A DNA stretch of 64,000 nt, taken from assembly GCF_012844455.2 (NCBI RefSeq), contig NZ_JABBCQ020000004.1, positions 186,001 through 250,000 on the forward strand, in the 5' to 3' direction. Positions 18,100-26,983 of this stretch are shown here, in pieces. Origin of the DNA: Comamonas suwonensis. Its GTDB lineage: Bacteria; Pseudomonadota; Gammaproteobacteria; Burkholderiales; Burkholderiaceae_C. Each line of letters opens with the position of its first letter. Positions within the stretch are counted from its first letter, which is position 1. The notes under the pieces were generated by a model, which was not told the origin of the DNA, ran no database searches, and saw only the letters and a list, made by a program, of their open reading frames with translations. Position numbers and translations under genes: made by a program.

Positions 18100-18672
18100 A
18101 TGCAAAAAATTCTGCTTGCTGTCGATGGCTTTTCGACCTTTGTCGGAAAAGTGGCGGCCTGGGCCGTGGTGCTGCTCACCGTGCTGATCAGCTGGGAGGT
18201 CTTCTCCCGCTACGCCCTCAACAAACCTCACGCCTGGGTGCTGGATGCGCAAATCATGCTCTACGGCAGCATGTTCATGCTGGCCGGTGCCTACACCCTG
18301 TCCAAGAACGGGCATGTGCGCGGCGATGTGCTGTATGGCTTCTTCAGCCCGCGTGCGCAGGCCAGCGTGGACCTGTGCCTGTACATCCTGTTCTTTCTGC
18401 CCGGCGTGCTGGCCTTGACCTGGGCGGGCTGGACTTACGCCAATGAGTCACTGGGTATTCGAGAGCAGACGTTTTCAGCCCATCCGCTGCCGCTCTACCC
18501 TTTCAAGTTCATGATTCCGCTGGCCGGAGCCGTGCTGCTGCTGCAGGGGCTGGCCGAGATTGCACGCTGCGTGATGTGCCTGTGCCAAGGCTACTGGCCC
18601 CAGCGCGGCAGTGACGTGGAAGAGGTGGACGTAGAAAAGCTCAAAGAAATGGTTCAGGAGGGCAAGGCATGA
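18100..18672 (+). CDS. TRAP transporter small permease subunit (DctQ)
   Basis: A 190-residue membrane protein with four helices, starting MQKILLAVDGFSTF. The WEVFSRYALNKPHAW segment after helix 1 is characteristic of DctQ. The frame is open further upstream, but the start at 18100 with GGAG a few bases before it gives a family-like N-terminus, and the upstream part overlaps the hairpin at 17996-18023. The last codons overlap the dctM start by four bases. Confidence 0.85.
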   Translation: MQKILLAVDGFSTFVGKVAAWAVVLLTVLISWEVFSRYALNKPHAWVLDAQIMLYGSMFMLAGAYTLSKNGHVRGDVLYGFFSPRAQASVDLCLYILFFLPGVLALTWAGWTYANESLGIREQTFSAHPLPLYPFKFMIPLAGAVLLLQGLAEIARCVMCLCQGYWPQRGSDVEEVDVEKLKEMVQEGKA

Positions 18673-20600
18673 AGATGCGCAAGGAACTGTGGTTCGGCTT
18701 TTCCATCATGGCCCTGGTCGTGCTCTCGGCCATTGCTCTGCTGCTGAGTGTAGAAACCGTGACCAACGGCCACCTCGGTCTGCTGATGCTGTCTCTGGTG
18801 GTGGTGGCCATCATGCTGGGCTTTCCCACCGCCTTCACGCTGATGGGCATGGGCATGATCTTCACCTGGCTGGCCTATGAGCGCGACACCACGCGCACGC
18901 TGGATCTGATGGTGCAGGCAGCCTACAAAAGCATGACCAATGACGTGCTGATCGCCATCCCCCTGTTCGTCTTCATGGGCTATCTGGTCGAGCGCGCCAA
19001 CCTGATCGAAAAGCTGTTCAAAAGCATGCACCTGGCCATGGCCCGTGTGCCGGGGTCGCTGGCCGTAGCCACGCTGGTGACCTGCGCTGTGTTTGCCACT
19101 GCCACCGGCATCGTCGGTGCCGTGGTCACGCTGATGGGCCTGCTGGCTCTGCCCACCATGATGCGTGCCGGCTACAGCACGCCTATGGCGGCTGGCGCCA
19201 TCACCGCGGGCGGCTGCCTTGGCATCTTGATCCCGCCTTCGGTACTGCTGATTCTGTATGGCGCCACGGCCGGGGTATCGGTGGTGCAGCTGTATGCCGG
19301 TGCCTTATTTCCTGGGCTGATGCTGGCTGGGCTCTATATCGCCTATGTGATCATCATGGCCAAGCTCAAGCCAGCCTGGGCACCACCTCTGTCGGCCGCC
19401 GAGCGCCAGGTCAGCCTGCCTATGCAGACCCGCAACCTCCCCGCCAATACCGAGCAGTACGCCCCCGCACGCCTGCTGACTGCACTCAAAGGCCAGCGCA
19501 ATGCGCAGGTCCCCACCGGCTACATACTGCGCCAGCTGGCCGTCGTGGTCCTGCCGGGACTGCTGTTTGTGCTGCTGGCCGCCAGCAGCTGGCAGAGCGT
19601 CACCAAACCAGTGCTGCAAGAGCACTACGACATTCAGCCGATTGGCATGGAAAGCAGCAGTTTCTCCAGCTCGGGATTGGCCGAGCCTCCGGTGGAAGGC
19701 GGCTTGCAAGAGCCTCCTGTCGAGGGCGGTTTGCAGGAGCCTCCCGGTGCAGAGCCTGCTGCTACAAACACAGCGACAGCGGCCACCAGCGACCTGCAAG
19801 AGCCAGCCACCGCCAAGGCTGAAGCATCAACCACGCAAGCCCGGCAACCCGCGCCCACCTGGTGGTGGGTAGGCTTTGCGCTGCTGGGGGCTTGCAATGC
19901 CTTTTTCTATTTGTTCCTGAGCTTTGCCCGGCTTGAAATCTTCAAGATGCTGCTCAGCTCCTTCTTCCCGCTGGTGGTGCTGATCCTGACTGTACTGGGA
20001 TCCATCGTCTTTGGCCTGGCTACCCCCACAGAAGCTGCAGCCATGGGCGCTCTGGGCGGATTTTTGCTGGCCGCAGCCTACAAGCGCCTGAGCCTCGAAG
20101 TGGTCAAGGAATCGGTCTACCTGACCGCAAAAACATCCGCCATGGTGTGCTGGCTGTTTGTGGGCTCCGCCATTTTTTCAGCGGCTTTTGCGCTGCTGGG
20201 CGGGCAAGAGCTGATCGAGCGCTGGGTGCTGTCCATGAACCTCAGCAAGATCGAGTTCATGATCCTGTCGCAGGTCGTGATCTTTTTACTGGGCTGGCCG
20301 CTGGAATGGACGGAGATCATCGTCATCTTCATGCCCATCTTCATCCCGCTGCTCAACCACTTTGGCGTGGATCCTCTGTTTTTTGGCCTGCTGGTGGCGC
20401 TGAATCTGCAGACAGCCTTCCTCTCGCCGCCGGTGGCCATGTCTGCCTTCTACCTCAAGGGAGTGGCTCCGCCTTCGGTCACGCTAAACCAGATCTTTGT
20501 GGGCATGCTGCCCTTCATGGGCATTCAGATTCTGGCCATCGTGCTGCTTTACATGTGGCCCCAAATCGGCCTGTGGCTGCCTCAGCTGCTCTACAAATAA
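18669..20600 (+). CDS. TRAP transporter large permease subunit (DctM) with long central insert
   Basis: A 643-residue membrane protein; standard DctM is ~430. The normal body is seen at both ends (ATGIVGAVVTLMGLLALPTM, GCLGILIPPS; later LATPTEAAAMGALGGF and FLSPPVAMSAFYLKG). Between them, about residues 240-420 form an insert with two extra hydrophobic helices (around 285-303 and 395-415) flanking a Pro/Ala/Glu/Thr-rich loop of ~85 residues. That loop holds two exact nine-residue repeats EPPVEGGLQ (339-356) and a third partial copy. Longer DctM proteins occur in this TRAP branch, so the insert is probably lineage-typical. Confidence 0.85.
   Translation: MKMRKELWFGFSIMALVVLSAIALLLSVETVTNGHLGLLMLSLVVVAIMLGFPTAFTLMGMGMIFTWLAYERDTTRTLDLMVQAAYKSMTNDVLIAIPLFVFMGYLVERANLIEKLFKSMHLAMARVPGSLAVATLVTCAVFATATGIVGAVVTLMGLLALPTMMRAGYSTPMAAGAITAGGCLGILIPPSVLLILYGATAGVSVVQLYAGALFPGLMLAGLYIAYVIIMAKLKPAWAPPLSAAERQVSLPMQTRNLPANTEQYAPARLLTALKGQRNAQVPTGYILRQLAVVVLPGLLFVLLAASSWQSVTKPVLQEHYDIQPIGMESSSFSSSGLAEPPVEGGLQEPPVEGGLQEPPGAEPAATNTATAATSDLQEPATAKAEASTTQARQPAPTWWWVGFALLGACNAFFYLFLSFARLEIFKMLLSSFFPLVVLILTVLGSIVFGLATPTEAAAMGALGGFLLAAAYKRLSLEVVKESVYLTAKTSAMVCWLFVGSAIFSAAFALLGGQELIERWVLSMNLSKIEFMILSQVVIFLLGWPLEWTEIIVIFMPIFIPLLNHFGVDPLFFGLLVALNLQTAFLSPPVAMSAFYLKGVAPPSVTLNQIFVGMLPFMGIQILAIVLLYMWPQIGLWLPQLLYK
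19683..19751 (+). repeat. Tandem 27-bp repeat inside dctM
   Basis: Unit 1 is 19683-19709, unit 2 is 19710-19736, and a partial third starts at 19737. The two full units encode the identical peptide EPPVEGGLQ but differ at several third codon positions, so the duplication is not recent or the peptide is under selection. Confidence 0.8.
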
Positions 20601-20610
20601 AGCGGGCGAC

Positions 20611-20702
20611 TATCAAATCAGTAGCTGGCAGCGCTTGATGGATATTTATTTCGACATGAAATCGATCTATAAATTATTTCCATCAAGCGCAAGCCGCTCA
20701 CT
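20611..20702. repeat. Dispersed intergenic inverted repeat, long-spacer copy
   Basis: AGCTGGCAGCGCTTGATGG on the left and CCATCAAGCGCAAGCCGCT on the right flank a ~45-base AT-rich spacer. The inner arms CGCTTGATGG and CCATCAAGCG pair perfectly. It lies just after dctM of TRAP system 1. Confidence 0.6.
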
Positions 20703-20808
20703 TTTTCAATGCCATAAGCACAACACAAACGCAGGTCACCGCCGCCTTGCTGCGCAGGCCTGCTGGCTTTGCCTTACCATCCAAGCCCTTGCTTGATAGG
20801 TACAAGCC

Positions 20809-22593
20809 ATGATCCGGATCGCAGAACTCAAACTCCCTTTGTCGGCGGTGGAATACCACCCCGAAAACCACACCGAATTTCAGCCCGTTGAAAGGCTCAC
20901 GGCTTTGGCCGCCGAGCGTCTGGGCTTGCCCGCCAAGGCCATTGCTGCCTTGCAGGTGCACAAACGCAGCTTTGATGCGCGCAAGGCCGAGCTGCTGGCG
21001 GTGTATATCGTCGACATCACACTGGCCGATGAAGGCCAGGAAGCGGCGCTGCTGGCGCGCTTTGCGGACCACTCCCACGTCAACGCCACGCCAGACATGC
21101 GCTGGACGCCGGTGGGCCAGGCGCCCGCCGATTTGGATGAGCGCCCCGTGGTCGTGGGCTTTGGCCCCTGCGGCATGTTTGCAGGTCTGGTGCTGGCCCA
21201 GATGGGCTTCAAGCCCATCGTGCTGGAGCGCGGCAAAACCGTGCGCCAGCGCACCAAGGACACCTGGCGCCTGTGGCGCAAGCGCGAGCTGACGCCCGAA
21301 TCCAACGTGCAGTACGGCGAAGGCGGTGCAGGCACATTCTCTGACGGCAAGCTCTACAGCCAGATCAAGGACCCGCGCCATCTGGGCCGCAAGGTGCTGA
21401 CCGAATTTGTGACATTCGGCGCACCGCCAGAGATTCTCTACACCGCCCACCCCCATATCGGCACCTTCAAGCTGGTCAAGCTGGTTGAAGGCATTCGCGA
21501 AGAAATCGTGCGCCTGGGCGGCGAAGTGCGCTTTGAGCAGCGCGTCACCGATGTACAGATTGAGGGTGAAGGCGAGCAGCGCCAGCTGACTGGCCTGGAA
21601 GTGCTCAACCAGGTGACTGGCGAAAGCTACCACCTGCCCACCCACCACGCGGTGATGGCACTGGGCCATAGCGCACGCGATACCTTTGTCAACTTCTACG
21701 AGCGCGGCGTGGCCATGGAGGCCAAGCCGTTTTCCATCGGCTTCCGTATCGAGCACCCGCAAAGCGTGATTGACCACGCTCGCTGGGGTAAGGATGCGGG
21801 TCACCCGCTGCTGGGCGCTGCGGATTACAAGCTGGTGCACCACGCCAAGAACGGCCGCGCCGTTTACAGCTTTTGCATGTGCCCCGGCGGCACCGTGGTG
21901 GCTGCGACCAGCGAGCCCGGCCGCGTCGTCACCAATGGCATGAGCCAGTACTCGCGCGCCGAGCGCAATGCCAATGCAGGCATAGTCTGCGCCATCAGCC
22001 CTGAAGACTATCCGCAAGACGCGGAGAGTTTTTCCTGGGCGTTTGACGGCAAGACCCTGGGTGTGGAAAAGCTGCAAAAAGGTGAGCACCACCCGCTCTC
22101 AGGCGTTGTGCTGCAGCGCCAACTGGAGTCCAAAGCCTATGAGCTGGGCGGCCAGAACTACAGCGCGCCCGGCCAGTTGGTGGGCGATTTTGTGGCAGGC
22201 ACGCCTTCGTCAGAATTCGGCGCGGTTCAGCCCTCCTACAAGCCCGGCATTCACCTGGGCGACCTGCACCAGGCCTTGCCCGCCTACGCGATTGAAGCCA
22301 TGCGCGAGGCCCTGCCCGCCTTTGGCAAGAAGATTCGCGGCTACGACATGAATGATGCCGTACTGACCGGGGTGGAAACACGCACCTCATCGCCTGTAAA
22401 AATTGGCCGTGGCGCTGATTTTCAGAGCGACAACACACGCGGCCTGTACCCCGCAGGTGAAGGTGCCAGCTACGCAGGCGGCATTTTGTCCGCCGGTGTG
22501 GACGGCATCAAGGTCGGTGAAGCCGTGGCCTGCGCTATCTTGAACCTGCCTGTGCCCTCGTCCGGCTCACGCGGCTCTGGCGGTGCGCTGTAA
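20809..22593 (+). CDS. NAD(P)/FAD-dependent oxidoreductase, COG2509 family
   Basis: A 594-residue flavoprotein. After an N-terminal domain of ~100 residues, the FAD Rossmann motif reads VVVGFGPCGMFAGLVLAQMG with ERG at the end of strand 2 (VLERGKTVRQR). A second cofactor block is LYPAGEGASYAGGILSAGVDG near the C-terminus, and VQYGEGGAGTFSDGKL is a family hallmark. Members are annotated as predicted FAD-dependent dehydrogenases of unknown substrate. The queuosine-precursor transporter gene starts eight bases downstream, so the two are probably co-transcribed. Confidence 0.88.
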   Translation: MIRIAELKLPLSAVEYHPENHTEFQPVERLTALAAERLGLPAKAIAALQVHKRSFDARKAELLAVYIVDITLADEGQEAALLARFADHSHVNATPDMRWTPVGQAPADLDERPVVVGFGPCGMFAGLVLAQMGFKPIVLERGKTVRQRTKDTWRLWRKRELTPESNVQYGEGGAGTFSDGKLYSQIKDPRHLGRKVLTEFVTFGAPPEILYTAHPHIGTFKLVKLVEGIREEIVRLGGEVRFEQRVTDVQIEGEGEQRQLTGLEVLNQVTGESYHLPTHHAVMALGHSARDTFVNFYERGVAMEAKPFSIGFRIEHPQSVIDHARWGKDAGHPLLGAADYKLVHHAKNGRAVYSFCMCPGGTVVAATSEPGRVVTNGMSQYSRAERNANAGIVCAISPEDYPQDAESFSWAFDGKTLGVEKLQKGEHHPLSGVVLQRQLESKAYELGGQNYSAPGQLVGDFVAGTPSSEFGAVQPSYKPGIHLGDLHQALPAYAIEAMREALPAFGKKIRGYDMNDAVLTGVETRTSSPVKIGRGADFQSDNTRGLYPAGEGASYAGGILSAGVDGIKVGEAVACAILNLPVPSSGSRGSGGAL

Positions 22594-22601
22594 GCCGCCC
22601 C

Positions 22602-23153
22602 ATGAGCCTCGCTACGCCCTATCCGCGCCCCGGTACGCCAGCCCTGCTGCTGGCAGTATCTGCCATGGGCGCGGTGGTGCTAGCCTCCAATATCCTCGTT
22701 CAGTACGCCATCAATGACTGGCTGACCTGGGGCGCCATCACCTACCCATTCGCCTTTCTAGTCAGCGAACTGGTGAACCGGCGCTTTGGCCCGACACAAG
22801 CGCAGCGCGTGGCATGGGTCGGTTTTGCGGTGGCAGTCGTCGCTTCGGCCCTGCTGGCTCCGCCGCGCATTGCGGCGGCTTCGGGGCTGGCGTTTGCCTG
22901 CTCGCAGATGCTGGATATTTCAGTGTTCGACAAACTGCGCCACAGCCAGTGGTGGCGTGCGCCGCTCGTGGCCACGGTGCTGGCCGCCTGTCTGGATACA
23001 GCGGTCTTCTGGAGCATTGGCTTTGCCGGTGAAGACCTGCCCTGGATGACCTGGGCGCTCGGGGATCTGGGTGTCAAACTGACTTTGGGTGTTTTTCTGT
23101 TGCTGCCATTTCGACTTTTGATGGGTCGGAAATACCAATCCCCATCGTTTTGA
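22602..23153 (+). CDS. VUT/YhhQ-family queuosine precursor transporter
   Basis: A 183-residue inner-membrane protein with about five or six helices. The segments ASNILVQYAINDWLTWGAIT and YPFAFLVSELVNRRFG match the VUT (COG1738) family, whose E. coli member YhhQ takes up preQ0/preQ1 for queuosine synthesis. It follows the flavoprotein gene at eight bases spacing. Function is by family; no preQ1 riboswitch is possible in so short a gap. Confidence 0.82.
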   Translation: MSLATPYPRPGTPALLLAVSAMGAVVLASNILVQYAINDWLTWGAITYPFAFLVSELVNRRFGPTQAQRVAWVGFAVAVVASALLAPPRIAAASGLAFACSQMLDISVFDKLRHSQWWRAPLVATVLAACLDTAVFWSIGFAGEDLPWMTWALGDLGVKLTLGVFLLLPFRLLMGRKYQSPSF

Positions 23154-23232
23154 CATTTTTTGGCCTCTGACTGACAAGGCCAAAACCCATGCCTGGTTAC
23201 GCTGAACGCTTCATCGCACGCGAGGCGTCATC

Positions 23233-23802
23233 ATGAAGAATCTGCGCAGCGCTCATCCATCCGTCTTCGCCCTTGGTCTCAGCGGCTTCATGGCCTGCGC
23301 CACCGCCAGCGCCCAAACCAGTGATCCAGCACCAGTGACAGAAAAAGCTGACAAGCCCTCGGCACTGTCAGGCTGGATGTTTGGCTACGCTCCCTTCGAC
23401 TGGCATTTCTCCGATGCCAGGAAGGAGAACGACTTTGAGCCCGACGAGCAGAAACATGCGTATGTCTGGCTGATTCAGGCCGAAAAAGAACTGGACGAAC
23501 GCCATATCGCAGGCTTTGCCTATTTCAAAAACTCATTCGGCCAGCCCAGCCAGTACGCGTATTACGGCTGGCGTTTCAGACCCTTCGACAGCGCCCCGAG
23601 CCTGTTCATCAAGATCACGGGCGGCATCATTCACGGCTACAAATTTCCGTTCAACAAGAAAATCCCTCTCAACAACAGACATGGCTGGGGCATCACGGCC
23701 ATTCCGGCCCTGGGCTATGACTTCAACCAAAACTGGGGCGCACAGGTCAATGTGCTGGGCAATGCCGGCGTGATGTTCCAGCTTAATTACACGGTACGCT
23801 AA
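23233..23802 (+). CDS. Putative exported outer-membrane beta-barrel protein (PagP-like pattern)
   Basis: A 189-residue protein with a clear signal peptide (ending near ATASAQT). The mature part has alternating aromatic/hydrophobic strands and glycine turns (FAYFKNSFGQPSQYAYYGWRF, FIKITGGIIHGY, ALGYDFNQNWGAQVNVLG, VMFQLNYTVR). The order, length and the F-K-N-S-F/Y-G-W pattern recall PagP-type eight-stranded barrels, but I cannot confirm the catalytic His/Ser pair. A GAGG-type site lies nine bases before the ATG. It may equally be an unnamed Comamonadaceae-specific surface protein. Confidence 0.6.
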   Translation: MKNLRSAHPSVFALGLSGFMACATASAQTSDPAPVTEKADKPSALSGWMFGYAPFDWHFSDARKENDFEPDEQKHAYVWLIQAEKELDERHIAGFAYFKNSFGQPSQYAYYGWRFRPFDSAPSLFIKITGGIIHGYKFPFNKKIPLNNRHGWGITAIPALGYDFNQNWGAQVNVLGNAGVMFQLNYTVR

Positions 23803-23808
23803 GCCGCT

Positions 23809-24606
23809 TTATTCAGCGCTGCGCAGCCGGGCAAAGTCAGGCGCACGCTTTTCCAGAAATGCGCCAATGCCCTCTAGTGATTCTTCGCTGCCCTGGGCCT
23901 CGACCATATAGTCGGCCTCCAGTGCCAGCTGCTCTTCCAGACTGTGGTGGTGCGCCACGCGGCAAAGCGTCTTGATGCGGGCGGTAGCCACTTCCGGCCC
24001 CTGTGCCAGTTGCTGCGCCAATGCCAGTGCAGCGGGCAAGGCTGCACCGGTTTCCGTCAAACGGTTGATGCAGCCCAGCGCATGCATGCGCTCGCCGCTG
24101 ATGCGTTCGCCCGTCAGGCAAAGCTCGGTCAGCACCTGGCGCGAGACAAACTCGGCCAGAAACGAGGTGGCTCCGCCATCGGGCGTCAGCCCCACTTTCA
24201 CATAAGCCACCGAAAACACGGCAGACTTGGCTGCCACCAACAGGTCGCAGGCCATGGCCAGAGACAGGCCTGCTCCCGCTGCAGCACCTTCAACCGCCGC
24301 AATCACCGGCTTGGGGCAATCGCGGATGGCGCGGATGAGATGGTTGAGGTCTTCGAGCTTGATGCGCCGCTCAGCCAGCGGCATGGCACGACGCGTGGCC
24401 AGCTGATTTAAATCACCACCAGCGCAAAAATGGCCACCTTCACCCGTCAGGATGACTGCGGCCACTGAGGCATCGGTACTCGCAGCACGCAGGCCATCCA
24501 TGACGGCGTGGTAGTACTCGGGCGACAGCGCATTGCGCGCTGCCGGGTTGTTGTTGGAGAGGATGAGAACAGCGCCTTCGCGCCGGGTGACAAGTGCAGA
24601 ATTCAT
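23809..24606 (-). CDS. Enoyl-CoA hydratase-family protein (resembles 'oxepin-CoA hydrolase, alternative type')
   Basis: A 265-residue crotonase. Motifs: NNNPAARNALSPEYY near the start, GGHFCAGGDLNQL (oxyanion hole), EGAAAGAGLSLAMACD, and VGLTPDGGATSFL. The start at 24606 is chosen because AGGAGG lies six bases upstream; the frame extends seven codons further without a site. The closest match I recall is the group annotated as alternative oxepin-CoA hydrolase, but the reaction is unproven. Isolated gene, tail to tail with the putative barrel protein at six bases. Confidence 0.8.
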   Translation of the reverse strand: MNSALVTRREGAVLILSNNNPAARNALSPEYYHAVMDGLRAASTDASVAAVILTGEGGHFCAGGDLNQLATRRAMPLAERRIKLEDLNHLIRAIRDCPKPVIAAVEGAAAGAGLSLAMACDLLVAAKSAVFSVAYVKVGLTPDGGATSFLAEFVSRQVLTELCLTGERISGERMHALGCINRLTETGAALPAALALAQQLAQGPEVATARIKTLCRVAHHHSLEEQLALEADYMVEAQGSEESLEGIGAFLEKRAPDFARLRSAE

Positions 24607-24703
24607 AGCAGACCTCCTGCACCACACTTTAACGACAGCCGCCCAACCCGCCTAGCGGGATAGCGCCGCCAGCTGTCACCTGGCGGACCGCTCGCGGGGG
24701 CGA

Positions 24704-25081
24704 TCAGCGACGCGGGCCCCAGTGACCACCATGTCCACGCCAGCCGCCTGGGCCATGGTTCCAGCCTCCCTCATGCCAGCCATAACCAGGGCGCGGTGGC
24801 ATGGACCAGCGACCGGGGTTCCAGTTGTAACGCCCGCCACCCCAGCCCCAGCTGCCACCAATCCAGACATAGCCTGGAGCTGGTGCCACGGGAATCACTT
24901 CATTGCGCAGAGGCGGCGGTGCCATGGGGGCATACACATCGCCGACCATGACTTCGTTGCCATAGGTCGAATAGGCCGGATAAGCCGGAGCCACCACACA
25001 GCCAGTAAGCAAGGCTGCAGCGCCACCCAGCAACAAGGCTGGCAGCAAGCGACGGGTTGAAAGTTGAGAGATGAGAGACAT
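24704..25081 (-). CDS. YXWGG-repeat-type small lipoprotein
   Basis: A 125-residue lipoprotein with signal peptide and lipobox LLTGC (Cys ~26). The mature part is rich in Gly, Trp, Tyr and Pro, with the APGYVWIGGSWGWGGGRYNW block, ending in Gly/His/Trp-rich repeats. This is the layout of the YXWGXW-repeat lipoprotein family (BcpO-related). AGGAG lies ahead of the ATG at 25081. Probably in the outer membrane or periplasm; role unknown. Confidence 0.78.
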   Translation of the reverse strand: MSLISQLSTRRLLPALLLGGAAALLTGCVVAPAYPAYSTYGNEVMVGDVYAPMAPPPLRNEVIPVAPAPGYVWIGGSWGWGGGRYNWNPGRWSMPPRPGYGWHEGGWNHGPGGWRGHGGHWGPRR

Positions 25082-25116
25082 AAGCGCTCCTGAAGATGCA
25101 AGCTTAGATCTACAAC

Positions 25117-25149
25117 GCAAAAGCCCCTGGCATTTGTTGACAGGGGCTT
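25117..25149 (-). terminator. Rho-independent terminator of htpX
   Basis: AAGCCCCTG and CAGGGGCTT arms (9 bases, perfect) enclose an 11-base loop. On the minus strand the stem is followed by TTTTGCGTTG. It lies 40 bases past the htpX stop codon. Confidence 0.8.
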
Positions 25150-25188
25150 GTGAAGGGCGCGTAAAGGTAGGCTGCTGCCGTTTACATA

Positions 25189-26061
25189 TCAGCGTGCGTT
25201 TTGCAGGGCCGCAATGCGCTCTTCAATAGGAGGGTGAGTCGAGAACAGCTTGCCGATACCACCGGCAATGCCCATGGCGGCCACGCTCTTGGGCAGCTCG
25301 CCCGGATGCATGCCACCCAGACGGGCCAGCGCGTTCATCATGGGCTGGCGGTTACCCATGAGCTGTGCGGCACCCGCGTCGGCACGGAATTCACGCTGGC
25401 GCGAGAACCAGGCGACGATCATGGCGGCGACAAAGCCCAGCAGGATATCGAGCACGATAGTGGTCACGTAGTAACCAATGCCAGGGCCTGAGCTGTTTTC
25501 GTCGTTCTTGCGTAGAAAGCTGTCCACCGCGTAGCCGATGACACGCGACAGGAAGACTACAAACGTGTTCATCACGCCCTGGATCAACGTCATGGTCACC
25601 ATGTCGCCATTGGCGATGTGGGCCACTTCGTGGCCGATCACGGCCTCGACCTCTTCACGGGTCATGCCTTCGAGAAGACCGGTGGACACAGCAACCAGTG
25701 CCGAGTTCTTGAAAGCACCGGTGGCAAACGCATTGGGCTCGCCTTCGTAGATGCCGACTTCGGGCATGCCGATACCGGCCTTGTCCGCAAAGCCGCGCAC
25801 GGTGTTGACGATCCAGGCCTCGTCAGCGTTGCGCGGCTCGTTAATGACCTGCACGCCCGAGGTCCACTTGGCCATGGGCTTGGAGATCAGCAGCGAAATG
25901 ATGGCACCGCCAAAGCCCATGATGAAGGCAAATCCCAGCAGGGAGCCCAGATTGAGGCCGTTGGCGGTGAGAAAGCGGTTGACGCCCAGCAGGCTGGCGA
26001 CAATGCCAAGCACCGCCACAACGGCGATGTTGGTCAATAAAAATAAGGCAATACGTTTCAT
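25189..26061 (-). CDS. htpX: Membrane zinc protease HtpX
   Basis: A 290-residue M48 protease that degrades misfolded membrane proteins. Two N-terminal helices (about 5-25 and 38-60) precede the zinc motif HEVAH (His144, Glu145, His148); a third ligand is in [12 protein letters not shown]; two more helices lie between them. The start [10 protein letters not shown] at 26061 has GGAG ten bases upstream; the frame extends 12 further residues that do not look like HtpX. Monocistronic with its own terminator. Confidence 0.93.
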   Translation of the reverse strand: MKRIALFLLTNIAVVAVLGIVASLLGVNRFLTANGLNLGSLLGFAFIMGFGGAIISLLISKPMAKWTSGVQVINEPRNADEAWIVNTVRGFADKAGIGMPEVGIYEGEPNAFATGAFKNSALVAVSTGLLEGMTREEVEAVIGHEVAHIANGDMVTMTLIQGVMNTFVVFLSRVIGYAVDSFLRKNDENSSGPGIGYYVTTIVLDILLGFVAAMIVAWFSRQREFRADAGAAQLMGNRQPMMNALARLGGMHPGELPKSVAAMGIAGGIGKLFSTHPPIEERIAALQNAR

Positions 26062-26134
26062 CGAGGGTGTACTCCACACAGGGGACAAAATGGCCAAAAC
26101 CCCTCACGCACCGCCTGTGTGCGGCGAATGCTCA

Positions 26135-26983
26135 TCAAGCCAGATCTCTTTCTGGCAGTACCGGTTGTTGTGGTGTTTGTGCGGTACGTGGGGCTCGGAA
26201 AACGAGAGAGTCATCATAGAAGGAAAAGTTCTGGTTTTGATCGCACCAGCCCGGGATTCCTAGTATGGGAATAGGTAGATAGGGTTTGTTTGCCAGATTG
26301 CAAGATACGCTGAGCACCTGCTCGCTCAACCAGCCATCGGCGGCCGTCATGGCGTTGATGGGCGGCGAGCCGTGCTCCAGTGGCATGCAGATCACATGGG
26401 CCGTAATCGCCTTGCGCGGCTGCACCAGCTTTTCCAGCAATGCGTGGCCTATGGGGAAAAACCGGGCCTGCGCCCACAGATCACGCTGGTGCACAAACAA
26501 GTCCTGCCAGCGCTTTTCTCGCAATGCGTCGCACAAGGTCTGCGGTGCCACCAGCAAACCGCCGTTTTCATCGAGAACCGTGACCGAATCACGTAAGCGT
26601 CCGCGCTGTGCACCCACGCCTTGCCGCTCAATCTCGCCGGCCTGCAGCGCATTGAGCTGCGGCTTGAGCCGGGGCCAGTGCAGCCAGACCAGGCCATTGA
26701 AGAAGTCATGCAAATTATCCCGAGTGGGAATACAGCGCTGGTTGCGAATAAAGGCCTCATACGCCTGACCGGCGGGCAACTGCTGCTGATCCACAAACTG
26801 CCAGCCCTGCAGCAAACCATGTGCAGCCGCCACCTGTTGCAGCGCATTAGCCACCGTTGCCCCGCACTGCACCAGTGCATGCGCCTGCTGGCCCAGCTTT
26901 CGCAGTTGCGCAAGCCAAGGGGCTTGCCAGTCAATCGCCCAATCCATCGCCAGCTCTGCGGGCAAGTCATCCACAACAGTCAA
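26135..26983 (-). CDS. DUF3025 family protein
   Basis: A 282-residue protein. The block CIPTRDNLHDFFNGLVWLHW, followed by LKPQLNALQAGEIERQG and later FFPIGHALLEKL and HGSPPINAM, identifies DUF3025, a proteobacterial family of unknown function. The conserved Asp, His and Asn residues suggest an enzyme. Its start overlaps the stop of the NYN-LOTUS gene by four bases, so both are translated from one message. Confidence 0.85.
   Translation of the reverse strand: MTVVDDLPAELAMDWAIDWQAPWLAQLRKLGQQAHALVQCGATVANALQQVAAAHGLLQGWQFVDQQQLPAGQAYEAFIRNQRCIPTRDNLHDFFNGLVWLHWPRLKPQLNALQAGEIERQGVGAQRGRLRDSVTVLDENGGLLVAPQTLCDALREKRWQDLFVHQRDLWAQARFFPIGHALLEKLVQPRKAITAHVICMPLEHGSPPINAMTAADGWLSEQVLSVSCNLANKPYLPIPILGIPGWCDQNQNFSFYDDSLVFRAPRTAQTPQQPVLPERDLA

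Noticed and set aside
20698..22092. 464-codon open frame on the minus strand
   Set aside because: Antisense to the COG2509 flavoprotein; typical mirror of GC-rich third positions.
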